From assembly GCF_000430025.1 (NCBI RefSeq), contig NZ_KE387020.1, forward strand, positions 100,431-164,430: 64,000 bases of DNA, given 5' to 3'. The translations under genes and the position numbers were made by a program. The DNA comes from Flavobacterium suncheonense GH29-5 = DSM 17707. Lineage in GTDB: Bacteria; Bacteroidota; Bacteroidia; Flavobacteriales; Flavobacteriaceae. The notes below the pieces were generated by a model. That model was not told where the DNA came from. It saw only the letters and a list, made by a program, of their open reading frames with translations, and did not search any database. Shown here piece by piece: positions 1 through 8,636 of the stretch. Each line of letters starts with the position of its first letter. The first letter of the stretch is position 1.

Positions 1-190
1 GGTTTCCAGACCGGAAGCAGCCGGATTGCGTCATTTGGCCTTTGAAGTAAACGACATCGAAAAGACAAGAGCTTTCATCCTGTCCAACGGAATCGAAGCC
101 GAAGCCATCCGCACCGACGAATACACCGGAAAAGCGTTTTTCTTCCTTGCCGATCCGGACGGTTTGCCTATCGAATTCTATGCGAGCTGA
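1..190 (+). CDS. VOC (glyoxalase-like) family protein, C-terminal part
   Basis: The reading frame is open from base 2 to a TGA at 188-190; the 5' part lies outside the window. The visible 62 residues contain LRHLAFEV near the start and FFLADPDGLPIEFY at the end. These are the metal-ligand-bearing strands of the second beta-alpha-beta-beta-beta module of the vicinal oxygen chelate fold, closest in wording to the small YaeR/SMU1112c type. The His in LRHLAF and the Glu in PIEFY are the usual metal ligands of the family. The substrate cannot be deduced. It could act on a glyoxal-derived thiol adduct, but many members of this family have no known reaction. Confidence 0.85.
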   Translation, partial: VSRPEAAGLRHLAFEVNDIEKTRAFILSNGIEAEAIRTDEYTGKAFFFLADPDGLPIEFYAS

Positions 191-275
191 TTAAAATCTT
201 ATCAACAATTCGCAAATCCGGAGTCGAAATTCACAATTAAATTTTACCTTTGACCTTTCCAAAAATTACAGAATC

Positions 276-824
276 ATGGTTTATAAATTTAGAGTGATTT
301 TAGATGCTGAAGAAGATATTTTCCGCGACATTGCCATCCTTGAAGACGATACTTTAGAAGATTTGCACAACGCCATCGTAAACGCGTTTGGTTTTGACGG
401 AACGGAAATGGCTTCGTTTTACACCTGTGATGATGCCTGGACACAAGAGGATGAAATTCCGATGTTCGATACGGGCGATGTTCCCGGTGAACTGAAAACC
501 ATGGCCGATTATCCGCTTTCTTCTATTCTGGATGAAAATGCGACCAAGATTATTTACGTATACGATTTCTTCAACATGTGGACGTTTTTCGTGGAATTAG
601 CCGCTGTAGAAGCTGAAGAACCCGGAGTTTCCTATCCGGAATTGCTGTTTGCCCACGGTGAATTACCGGCCGATGCCCCAACCAAAGATTTCAATTCCCC
701 AATTGTATCCAAAGACGATATGTACGGAGAATTTGAAGACGATTTCGACGACGAAGACTTCGACATGTTTGACGGAGACGACTCGTTTGAGGATTTTGGC
801 TATGAGGATAATAACTGGAATTAA
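276..824 (+). CDS. Plasmid pRiA4b ORF-3-like (IS1096 TnpR-type) family protein
   Basis: A 182-residue cytoplasmic protein. The N-terminal half (MVYKFRVILD..., then 'ILEDDTLEDLHNAIVNAFGF' and a following YTCDDAW) fits the PRiA4_ORF3 family, where the fold recurs in proteins annotated as IS1096 passenger TnpR. No recombinase active site is visible and the gene sits in core sequence, so a role in transposition is unlikely. The last 30 or so residues are an acidic tail made mostly of Asp, Glu and Phe. The family has no established function. A gap of about 100 bases separates it from the next gene, so co-transcription is possible but unproven. Confidence 0.75.
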   Translation: MVYKFRVILDAEEDIFRDIAILEDDTLEDLHNAIVNAFGFDGTEMASFYTCDDAWTQEDEIPMFDTGDVPGELKTMADYPLSSILDENATKIIYVYDFFNMWTFFVELAAVEAEEPGVSYPELLFAHGELPADAPTKDFNSPIVSKDDMYGEFEDDFDDEDFDMFDGDDSFEDFGYEDNNWN

Positions 825-926
825 TTTGAAGTAGCAAGGGACAAGAAATACTCGACAACAACTTGGAGCCAAGATTTAAGAATGTTCTTTTTTCTTGGTT
901 CTTTTATCTAAAAATACTGCAAAAAA

Positions 927-1985
927 ATGATTAATCTATTCAACACCCACATCGACAACTTATCCATCCACCGCGTTGGAAACAAAAGCCGTAACGAAGC
1001 GATTTTCCTTTCGGAGCAACCGTATGGTCTTAACGATGAGATCATGCCGCTTTTAAAGGAGTTTTTCTTTAAACCGTTCCGTGACAAAGAGGAAAACTAT
1101 TATCAGTTTGCCCACGATGTGGATTTGGATTACAACGAAATGTACAATTTTGCCAACGAGATTTTTGCGAATCCGGGCAGTGTACATGAAGTTTCAAAGA
1201 AAATAACCAAACACCTGTTTGAGCAGTCCAATCATCCGCACATTAAAAACGGAGAGGTTTATGTGACGTATTTGACTAACGTTTCCATCGACAATAATGT
1301 GGTAGATGCTATCGGGGTTTTCAAAAGCGAATTGAAGGCTGATTTTCTGCAGTTTGAAGAGAAAGATGCCAACCTGGAAATGATTCTGCAACAGGGAATT
1401 AATCTTAACAAACTGGACAAAGGCTGTTTAATCTTCAACTACAAAAAAGAAGAAGGTTATAAAATTCTGACGGTGGACAGCAACCGTTACGATGCCCGTT
1501 ACTGGTTAGAGCATTTCCTATCTGTGGATGCGTTTCAGGATGAGAATTTCATCACTAAAAAGTATTTGAAATTCTGTCAGGACTTTGCCAAAGAAGTGGT
1601 GTTGCCGGCTGAAGACAAAAAAGAAGAAGTAATGTTCATGAACCGCGCGGTAAATCACTTCGCGAAAAACGACAACTTCGAAGAATCGTTGTTTTTAAAC
1701 GAAGTAATTGACAATCCGGACTTGATTTCCGAATTCAAAAATTATAAAGTAGACAAAGGCGAAAAATACAGCATTGAAGATTTAACCACCTTCCCTATTG
1801 CCAACGCTGCCGTTTCCGATGCCCGCAAAAAAATGAAAAACGTTATTGAACTGGACACCAACATTCAGATCAAACTGGATTTCATCAACCCGGAAAGTGC
1901 TGAAAAATTTGTGGAAAAAGGCTGGGACGAAGAAAAACAGATGTATTACTATCTGGTGTATTTCAACAAAGAAAACAAGTCATAA
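927..1985 (+). CDS. 37-kDa nucleoid-associated protein (NdpA/YejK family)
   Basis: A 352-residue protein resembling the NdpA/YejK family, which binds the nucleoid in gammaproteobacteria and is widespread in Bacteroidota. Family features are the N-terminal pattern INLFNTHIDNLSIHRVGNK, a conserved central stretch with YVTYLTNVSIDNN, and a C-terminal part ending in a short Lys/Glu-rich tail. There is no signal peptide or membrane segment, so it acts in the cytoplasm. The biochemical role is DNA association; a specific regulatory function is not known. A strong hairpin terminator follows the stop codon, so the transcript ends here. Confidence 0.85.
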   Translation: MINLFNTHIDNLSIHRVGNKSRNEAIFLSEQPYGLNDEIMPLLKEFFFKPFRDKEENYYQFAHDVDLDYNEMYNFANEIFANPGSVHEVSKKITKHLFEQSNHPHIKNGEVYVTYLTNVSIDNNVVDAIGVFKSELKADFLQFEEKDANLEMILQQGINLNKLDKGCLIFNYKKEEGYKILTVDSNRYDARYWLEHFLSVDAFQDENFITKKYLKFCQDFAKEVVLPAEDKKEEVMFMNRAVNHFAKNDNFEESLFLNEVIDNPDLISEFKNYKVDKGEKYSIEDLTTFPIANAAVSDARKKMKNVIELDTNIQIKLDFINPESAEKFVEKGWDEEKQMYYYLVYFNKENKS

Positions 1986-2009
1986 TGCTGATTTTCAACA
2001 AAATAACCA

Positions 2010-2041
2010 ATCCCCAAACAGCAATGTCTGGGGATTTTTTC
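2010..2041 (+). terminator. Rho-independent terminator after the nucleoid protein gene
   Basis: Stem ATCCCCA / TGGGGAT with a 12-base loop, followed by a run of T, 25 bases after the stop codon at 1985. Confidence 0.85.
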
Positions 2042-2193
2042 TTAACTTTAACGGTTTATTTCAATAATTGATACCAACCAAAATCCTAATACTTCAACTT
2101 TGCCCCATATCACATCAGTGAAGCCGGACTCACTTTAAAAACGGGGCAAAACCGAAAAGCCTTACGAGTAGGACTAATTTAATTTTCAGTATT

Positions 2194-2466
2194 ATGCCTA
2201 AATATGTAATTGAAAGAGAAATTCCCGGAGCCGGAAACCTTACTCCCGAACAGTTGAAAGGTATTTCTGAGACTTCCTGTAATGTATTGCGTAAAATGGG
2301 TTCGGAAATCCAATGGCAACACAGTTACGTAACCGGAGACAAAATTTACTGCGTGTACATTGCCCCAAACGAAGAAATGATTCGGGAACATGCCCGACAA
2401 GGTGGTTTCCCGGCCAACTCGGTTAGCAAAGTAGCAACCGTTATCGATCCCACAACCTCGGAATGA
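2194..2466 (+). CDS. DUF4242 domain protein
   Basis: A 90-residue protein consisting of one DUF4242 domain: MPKYVIEREIPGAG at the start, then a central 'WQHSYVTGDKIYCVYIAPN' and the end 'REHARQGGFPANSVSKV'. The domain is a ferredoxin-like dimeric alpha/beta-barrel fold; one Streptomyces relative has been described as nickel-binding, and His47-type residues of the hairpin are present here too. No enzyme activity can be assigned. It is monocistronic: there are about 200 bases of non-coding sequence upstream and a terminator directly downstream. Confidence 0.85.
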   Translation: MPKYVIEREIPGAGNLTPEQLKGISETSCNVLRKMGSEIQWQHSYVTGDKIYCVYIAPNEEMIREHARQGGFPANSVSKVATVIDPTTSE

Positions 2467-2486
2467 TTTAAAAACGTATTATTCAC

Positions 2487-2507
2487 AAGGTCTTCGGACC
2501 TTTTTTA
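2487..2507 (+). terminator. UUCG-capped terminator
   Basis: AAGGTC-TTCG-GACCTT followed by T residues, 20 bases after the DUF4242 stop codon. The cUUCGg tetraloop makes it especially stable. Confidence 0.9.
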
Positions 2508-2565
2508 TTTGCCGTTTACAACAATATCCTCTAAATTACGTTTCATTTCCATTCAGTGCCCGATT

Positions 2566-4395
2566 ATGCCGAAACGTTTACTTTTTTTATCGCTGATTTT
2601 CTTTTTTATCGGTCAGACTACTGTCGGTCAGGTAACCCGAATTCCCAGAGATACCACAAAGGTTTACAGTTATATCGAGAGGTATTCCAAAAAGAGGAAA
2701 TTTACCCAATTCATTCACCGTTTAATTTTCAAACCTACGCAGAAAACAACGGCGAAACGTAAAAAACAAACGCGTCCGCAAACCAACGAATTTGCCAGTT
2801 TTGAGTGTAAAATCATCCGAAACATCGAAATCGAAACGTTAGATCCTTTTGGCTATGCCGTCGATAACCCAAATAAAAAACCCAAAAACTGGGCGGAACG
2901 AACCGGTAACAACCTCCATATCAAAACCCGGAAATGGACCGTCCGGAATTACCTGCTGTTTAAAAAAAATGACGAACTGGACTCGCTGTTGGTAAAAGAA
3001 TCCGAACGTTTACTGCAGCAACAGCGTTATATCCGCAACGTTACCATCAAACCGGTTGCCGTAAAAGGGAGCAAAGATTCTGTAGATATTTCCATAAAAG
3101 TATTGGATTCCTGGAGTTTGATTCCCACCGGTTCTATTTCCGATACAAAGGGCAATCTGGAAATAACGGAACGCAATTTTCTGGGAATAGGCCATGAGTT
3201 TGAAAACAACTTTAAGCAGCGTTTTACCGACAGCGAAAATGCTTACGGCATGCGTTATACCATTCCAAACTTTAAAAACACCTTCATTTCTTCCACGTTT
3301 TTATATGATATTGATTTTGACGACAACTACCTGAAAGGCATAAGCGTAGACCGTTCATTTTTCTCACCCTATACGCGATGGGCCGCCGGAATTGGCTTCC
3401 AACAACGCTTTTACAGGGATTCTCTTTCTGACAATCTCGGCAACAAACAACTGGCTAATTTGAAATTCGAAACGCAGGATTATTGGGCCGGACATTCGTT
3501 TCGCATCTTTAAAGGAAGAACGGAAGACAACCGCATTTCCAACTTGGTGACCACATTTCGGTTTGCCGACGTTCGCTTTCTGGAAAAACCCGAGCCGGAA
3601 TTGGATCCGATTCAGTATTTTTCCGGTAACAAACTGTATCTGACAAGCATTGGGATTACCTCACGGAAGTATGTCGAAACCAAATACCTTTTTAACAACG
3701 GCATTCCGGAATACGTTCAAATCGGTAAAAATTACTCTGTAACCAGTGGATTCAGAGATAAAAACGATGTCAAAAAAATGTATCTGGGCGGACGCTTTTC
3801 CTTTGGAGGTTTTTACTCATGGGGCTATTTTGGCAGCGGTATCGAAATGGGAAGTTTCTTCAGTGCGGGAAAATCCGAACAAACCGCTATCCGACTGGAA
3901 GCCAATTACTTTACAGACCTGTTCGAATTGGGAAGATGGAAGTTCCGACAGTTTGTGATGCCACAACTGGTTATTGGCCACAACCGCCTGCCGATAAAAA
4001 ACGATTTGCTCAATCTTAGTGAAACCAATGGTATTCAGGGTTTTAACGAAACGCAAACCGGAACCAGAAAGTTATTAATTGGACTCCAGACCCAAACTTA
4101 TGTGCCCGGTCAGCTGTACGGCTTTCGTATGAGTCCTTTTTTGAATACAACCTTTGGAATGTTAGGGGATGACACAACACCGCTTTTATCCAGTCGTTTG
4201 TATTCCAAATTCGGAATCGGAGTGTTAATCAGTAACGATTATCTGGTATTTAACAGCTTTCAGATTTCGTTTGCCTATTATCCGACCATACCCGGAAGCG
4301 GCGATAACCTGTTCAAAACCAATACGTTCAAAAACAGTGACATTCAACTTCCGGACTTTCAGATCGGAAAACCTTACGTAGTTCCGTTTCAGTAA
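2566..4395 (+). CDS. BamA/TamA-like outer membrane beta-barrel protein
   Basis: Start chosen at the internal ATG (2566), because it opens a clean signal peptide (MPKRLLFLSLIFFF..., cleavage near TVGQ); the frame is open 57 bases further upstream without a signal-like sequence. The mature protein of about 590 residues has a basic N-terminal segment, then a POTRA-like module (SERLLQQQRYIRNVTIKPV..., DSVDISIKVLDSWSLIP) and a long region rich in alternating aromatic/polar beta strands, as in Omp85-superfamily barrels. Flavobacterial relatives are annotated as outer membrane or surface antigen proteins. It probably inserts or translocates protein or lipid at the outer membrane; the client is unknown. 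It is separate from the essential bamA. Confidence 0.75.
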   Translation: MPKRLLFLSLIFFFIGQTTVGQVTRIPRDTTKVYSYIERYSKKRKFTQFIHRLIFKPTQKTTAKRKKQTRPQTNEFASFECKIIRNIEIETLDPFGYAVDNPNKKPKNWAERTGNNLHIKTRKWTVRNYLLFKKNDELDSLLVKESERLLQQQRYIRNVTIKPVAVKGSKDSVDISIKVLDSWSLIPTGSISDTKGNLEITERNFLGIGHEFENNFKQRFTDSENAYGMRYTIPNFKNTFISSTFLYDIDFDDNYLKGISVDRSFFSPYTRWAAGIGFQQRFYRDSLSDNLGNKQLANLKFETQDYWAGHSFRIFKGRTEDNRISNLVTTFRFADVRFLEKPEPELDPIQYFSGNKLYLTSIGITSRKYVETKYLFNNGIPEYVQIGKNYSVTSGFRDKNDVKKMYLGGRFSFGGFYSWGYFGSGIEMGSFFSAGKSEQTAIRLEANYFTDLFELGRWKFRQFVMPQLVIGHNRLPIKNDLLNLSETNGIQGFNETQTGTRKLLIGLQTQTYVPGQLYGFRMSPFLNTTFGMLGDDTTPLLSSRLYSKFGIGVLISNDYLVFNSFQISFAYYPTIPGSGDNLFKTNTFKNSDIQLPDFQIGKPYVVPFQ

Positions 4396-4449
4396 GTAAC
4401 AAAACCTGAAGTCGTTCGTCCTATTAGTATCAATCAAAAACAAAAGCCC

Positions 4450-5346
4450 TTGGAAACCATTTTAAAAATCGACAATCTTAATAAAGAGTTCGGAAAAGTA
4501 CACGCGGTAAAAAACGTGTCCTTCGAAATCAAAAAAGGCAATGTTTACGGGATTTTAGGCCCTAACGGAAGCGGAAAATCGACCACTCTGGGCATTATAC
4601 TGAATGTGGTAAACCGGACTTCGGGAAACTATCAGTGGTTTGACGGCCAAATGGACACGCACCATGCCCTGAAAAAAGTAGGCGCCATCATCGAAAGACC
4701 CAACTTCTACCCTTACATGACCGCGGAAGAAAACCTGCAACTGGTGTGCAACATCAAAGGCATTCATTACGACAAAGTAGAGGAAAAACTGGCTGTTGTG
4801 GGATTACTGGAACGAAAAGGCAGCAAATTCCGGACGTTTTCGCTTGGGATGAAACAGCGTTTAGCCATTGCTTCGGCACTTTTAAACGACCCTGAAATTC
4901 TCATTTTAGACGAACCCACCAACGGTCTGGATCCGCAGGGCATCCGTCAAATCCGCGACATTATCAAACATATTGCTTCTTTGGGAACCACGATTTTGCT
5001 GGCTTCCCATTTATTGGATGAAGTGGAAAAAGTTTGTTCGCATGTGGTTGTTTTGCGCAAGGGTGAAATGCTTTACTCCGGAACCGTAGACGGGATGATT
5101 GCCAACGAAGGATTCTTCGAACTGCAGGCCGACAACAATGCTGAATTGCGAAGCCTCCTTTCCAATCATAACGCTGTAGAAAAAATAGAGGAAGAAGACG
5201 GCAAATTGTTCGTTTATCTGAAATCGCCGTGGGAAGCCGCCGAAGTAAATCGTTATCTTTTTCAGCATAACATTTGCCTAAATCACCTGGTTAAACGCAA
5301 ACACAGCCTTGAAGAGCAGTTTTTACAGTTGACCAATCATCAATAA
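4450..5346 (+). CDS. ABC transporter ATP-binding protein (ABC-2 exporter type)
   Basis: The start codon is TTG (4450), giving 298 residues. Visible motifs: Walker A GPNGSGKST (about residues 37-45), signature FSLGMKQRLAIASAL, Walker B ILILDEPTNGLDPQG, and the switch His in LLASHLL. The C-terminal 80 residues form the extra domain typical of BcrA/CcmA-like exporters. The next gene, 26 bases downstream, encodes the matching membrane subunit, so together they form a two-component exporter in the inner membrane. The substrate cannot be read from sequence; relatives move antibiotics, peptides or lipids. Confidence 0.93.
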   Translation: METILKIDNLNKEFGKVHAVKNVSFEIKKGNVYGILGPNGSGKSTTLGIILNVVNRTSGNYQWFDGQMDTHHALKKVGAIIERPNFYPYMTAEENLQLVCNIKGIHYDKVEEKLAVVGLLERKGSKFRTFSLGMKQRLAIASALLNDPEILILDEPTNGLDPQGIRQIRDIIKHIASLGTTILLASHLLDEVEKVCSHVVVLRKGEMLYSGTVDGMIANEGFFELQADNNAELRSLLSNHNAVEKIEEEDGKLFVYLKSPWEAAEVNRYLFQHNICLNHLVKRKHSLEEQFLQLTNHQ

Positions 5347-5372
5347 TCATCAATCAATCCACACTAACCAAC

Positions 5373-6212
5373 ATGAAACGTCTTTTAACTATAGAACTGC
5401 AAAAACTCTGGAAAAACCGATCCAGTAAAGTGTTAATCATCGCTTATTTTGTTTTGCTTTCTTTCATCGCTTTAATTGCCTCGATAAAATTTGAATTCGG
5501 CACGTTCAAACTTCATATTGCAGAACAGGGAATTTTTAACTTCCCGTTCATTTGGCATTTCAACACGTACATTGCGGCGCTTTTAAAACTGTTTTTAGCC
5601 ATAGTAATTGTATCGATGATGGCCAACGAATACAGCTACGGCACCCTGAAACAAAACCTAATCGACGGGTTAAGCAAGAAAGAATTTATTAAATCGAAAT
5701 TCCTGACCGTTATTTTATTTGCTTTAGGTTCGACGGTTTTCGTTTTTATCATGTCGCTGATTTTGGGGTACAGTTTTTCCTCGTATGATGAAATTGGCAT
5801 TGTTTTTTCGGATCTGGAATACCTCTTGGCTTATTTCGTGAAACTAACGGCTTTCTTCTCTTTCTGCTTATTCCTTGGGATTTTGGTGAAACGTTCGGCT
5901 TTTGCCCTTGGGTTCCTTTTTGTCTGGAACATTTTTGAAGCGATAGTAATCGGACTGTTCCGCTGGAAATTTGACGTTCCGGAAGGCACTTATGAAAAAA
6001 TCGGAATGTTTTTACCGTTAGAATCGATGAGCAACCTGATTAAAGAGCCCATTACAAGACTTTCCGTTATTAAAAGTGCCGGAGAAATGATTGGCGGGGA
6101 GAAATTTGTAAAAGATTACGATGTTCATTTCCACTCCGTTTTAATTGTTGTCGTTTGGACCGTTATTTTTGTATTCTTATCGTATAAAATTCTTCAAAAA
6201 AGAGACTTATAG
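5373..6212 (+). CDS. ABC-2 type transporter permease
   Basis: A 279-residue integral membrane protein with six predicted membrane segments, the first at about residues 20-40 (VLIIAYFVLLSFIALIASI) and the last near the C-terminus (VLIVVVWTVIFVFLSYKIL). The short cytoplasmic motif NEYSYGTLKQNLIDGLSKKEF after the second segment is characteristic of ABC-2 permeases, where it couples to the ATPase. It follows the ATP-binding gene by 26 bases and is surely co-transcribed with it. No substrate can be inferred. Confidence 0.93.
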   Translation: MKRLLTIELQKLWKNRSSKVLIIAYFVLLSFIALIASIKFEFGTFKLHIAEQGIFNFPFIWHFNTYIAALLKLFLAIVIVSMMANEYSYGTLKQNLIDGLSKKEFIKSKFLTVILFALGSTVFVFIMSLILGYSFSSYDEIGIVFSDLEYLLAYFVKLTAFFSFCLFLGILVKRSAFALGFLFVWNIFEAIVIGLFRWKFDVPEGTYEKIGMFLPLESMSNLIKEPITRLSVIKSAGEMIGGEKFVKDYDVHFHSVLIVVVWTVIFVFLSYKILQKRDL

Positions 6213-6239
6213 TATCTTTATAGTATCTTTGCTGATACT

Positions 6240-8564
6240 ATGCGTGAATACAAAAAATATTGCCCTCTACTGTTTTTGCTGATATTTTCACAGATTTTAT
6301 CGGCACAGAATATCCTTATAGACAACTCCAAAACACCCGAGCAACTGGTACAGCAATTATTCTCGGGAGGAAGTTGTGTTCAGCCAACCAACATTACCAT
6401 TAACGGTTATAATTTTGGTTCGGGAGAAAAAAGTTTCGCCTGGTTTGAAAGCAACGGTTCCGGATTTCCGTTGGAAAACGGCCTTATCATTTCTACCGGA
6501 AAAGCCAGTTCGGCAGTTGGTCCGAATACTTCTTTATTAAGCGAAGGCCCGACGTCCTGGGGCGGTGATAACGATCTGGAAGCCGCTATCGGAGAATCCA
6601 ACACGATTAACGCAACCGTGGTGGAATTTGATTTTGTGGCGGTAACCAATTACATGAGTTTCAATTATATTTTCTCTTCGGAGCAATATTTATCCAATCC
6701 CGGATCCAACCAATGCAATTATTCGGATGGTTTTGCCTTCTTACTGAAAAAAATCGGAAATCCGAGTTATCAGAATTTAGCAGTTGTACCAGGAACAAAC
6801 ATTCCGGTAAAGGTGACGACTGTTAGAGGTGCGGGAACAATTTGTCCGCCAGCTAATACGCAATATTTTGATGCGTTCAACGGCAGTATGCATCCCACAA
6901 ACTTTAACGGTCAAACGAAAGTTTTACTGGCCGAAGCCGATATTACACCCGGGGCTTCCTATCATATCAAAATGGTGATTGCCGATCAGGGAAACAATCT
7001 TTACGATTCAGCCATTTTTATTGGCGGCAGTACTTTCAACAATGATTTTGCCATGGGAGACGACCGTTTAATTGCTGACGGCAACCCGTTATGCCCGGGA
7101 GAAACCCTAACTGTTACTCCGGATTACACGGTTCCGGGCACTTTAAGTTACTCTTGGTTTAAAAACGATGTTCCGATTCCGGGTTATATCAACGTAAGTA
7201 ATCCGACGTATACCATTACTGCTCCGGGCGTTTACAACATAAAAGCAGATATCGGCAGTTGTATTGTAAACGGTTACATTAATGTGGAATATGCTTCAGT
7301 TACAGCCCTGCCCACAACACTCTCGAAATGTGACGACAACAGTGATAACATCGCCATTTTTAATTTAACGGCTGCCAGCACTGCCATAACGGGTAACGAC
7401 AATACGATGCAAGTAACCGGTTTTTATCACAATCTGACGGATGCCCAAAACCAGCAAAATGCCATTGCAAATCCTGGTTCGTATTCCAATGCTGCCGGAA
7501 ATAATATTGTGGCACGGATTAAGAATGTTTTCGACTGTGTGGATTATGCAAACATCACACTCCAGGTACAAAGCAGTTCTCCTTTAAATCCGATAAATAC
7601 CGTTAAAGTTTGTGACGGCGATGATGATCAGGACGGTTTCTATCAGTTTGATTTAAATGAGATTACACAGGCGATTGAAGATGCTAATACCTTGCCCGCC
7701 GGTTCGTCTATTCAGTATTTTACTTCTTTAGCGGATGCGGCTGCCCTGACCAATCCGTTAAGCAGTCCTTTTTCTAATACGGACGATTATACGCAAACCA
7801 TTTATGCTCAGGTAATCAGCAGTGGTTCCTGTTATGAAATCCTTCCGGTTACTTTACAGGTAAATACTTTCTCACCGGATAATTTTGACAATGAAACGGT
7901 TGGAATTTGTGAAAGTACCACCACCCTTCTAGATGCCGGAAGCGGTTTTACAACGTACTTGTGGAATACTACCCCAACAACAACCACACAAACCATTACG
8001 GTTAACACCGCAGGAAGCTACACCGTAACAGTCACAAATTCAGAGGGTTGTAAAGCCATCAGAACTTTTACGGTTGTTAGTTCTGAAGCGCCAACCATTA
8101 CCCACATAGAAGTTGTCAGTTTTTCCGGAAACGGGAATTCCATTACGGTTTACACTTCCGGAAACGGAAATTATGAATATTCATTGGACAATATAGTGTT
8201 TCAGGACATCAATGTCTTTACCGGTGTTTCCGCTGGGGAATATACGGTTTATGTGCGTGATAAGAACGGTTGCGGTATGGCACCTCCGGAAGTTGTTTAC
8301 GTTCTGGATTATCCTAATTTTTTCACGCCCAACGGTGACGGCTACAACGACCGTTGGTTCATCAAGAATTTAGATATTGATTTCCCTAATGCGGAATTGT
8401 ATATTTTCAATCGGTACGGCAAACTGTTAAAACAACTCGCTCCTTCCGGAAATGGTTGGGACGGACAAATCGGAAATAATCAATTGCCTTCCGATGATTA
8501 CTGGTTTTTGCTTAAACTTGAAAACGGCAGGACCGTCAGAGGCCATTTTTCTTTGAAACGATAA
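6240..8564 (+). CDS. Choice-of-anchor L domain protein with T9SS type B sorting domain
   Basis: A 774-residue secreted surface protein. A signal peptide (LLFLLIFSQILSAQ) is followed by a choice-of-anchor L domain (about residues 25-260; LENGLIISTGKAS, MSFNYIFSSEQY). Next come Ig-like modules (FKNDVPIPGY, YLWNTTPTT, DKNGCGMAPPEVV) and the C-terminal gliding-motility/T9SS type B domain (YPNFFTPNGDGYNDRW, IFNRYGKLLKQL, GRTVRGHFSLKR). The last domain directs export across the outer membrane by the PorSS machinery, usually with PorP/SprF partners. It probably serves in adhesion or the surface coat. A TATCTTTG promoter box lies at 6224-6231, only 9 bases before the ATG. Confidence 0.92.
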   Translation: MREYKKYCPLLFLLIFSQILSAQNILIDNSKTPEQLVQQLFSGGSCVQPTNITINGYNFGSGEKSFAWFESNGSGFPLENGLIISTGKASSAVGPNTSLLSEGPTSWGGDNDLEAAIGESNTINATVVEFDFVAVTNYMSFNYIFSSEQYLSNPGSNQCNYSDGFAFLLKKIGNPSYQNLAVVPGTNIPVKVTTVRGAGTICPPANTQYFDAFNGSMHPTNFNGQTKVLLAEADITPGASYHIKMVIADQGNNLYDSAIFIGGSTFNNDFAMGDDRLIADGNPLCPGETLTVTPDYTVPGTLSYSWFKNDVPIPGYINVSNPTYTITAPGVYNIKADIGSCIVNGYINVEYASVTALPTTLSKCDDNSDNIAIFNLTAASTAITGNDNTMQVTGFYHNLTDAQNQQNAIANPGSYSNAAGNNIVARIKNVFDCVDYANITLQVQSSSPLNPINTVKVCDGDDDQDGFYQFDLNEITQAIEDANTLPAGSSIQYFTSLADAAALTNPLSSPFSNTDDYTQTIYAQVISSGSCYEILPVTLQVNTFSPDNFDNETVGICESTTTLLDAGSGFTTYLWNTTPTTTTQTITVNTAGSYTVTVTNSEGCKAIRTFTVVSSEAPTITHIEVVSFSGNGNSITVYTSGNGNYEYSLDNIVFQDINVFTGVSAGEYTVYVRDKNGCGMAPPEVVYVLDYPNFFTPNGDGYNDRWFIKNLDIDFPNAELYIFNRYGKLLKQLAPSGNGWDGQIGNNQLPSDDYWFLLKLENGRTVRGHFSLKR

Positions 8565-8585
8565 TGTACAGGAAAAGCCTAAACA

Positions 8586-8618
8586 TAAAAAAAACCACTC
8601 GAATTGAGTGGTTTTTTT
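8586..8618. terminator. Bidirectional terminator between convergent genes
   Basis: Stem CCACTC / GAGTGG flanked by an A-run on the left and a T-run on the right, so it can end both the T9SS gene (plus) and typA (minus). Confidence 0.85.
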
Positions 8619-8636
8619 ATTTATCTGCTATTGCAA

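Noticed and set aside
276..824. A transposition protein (TnpR-type name)
   Set aside because: The family name comes from an IS1096 passenger gene. No resolvase catalytic residues, terminal repeats or transposase are present near it.
2509..2565. An N-terminal extension of the outer membrane protein at 2566
   Set aside because: The extra 19 residues disrupt the signal peptide and begin at the upstream terminator.
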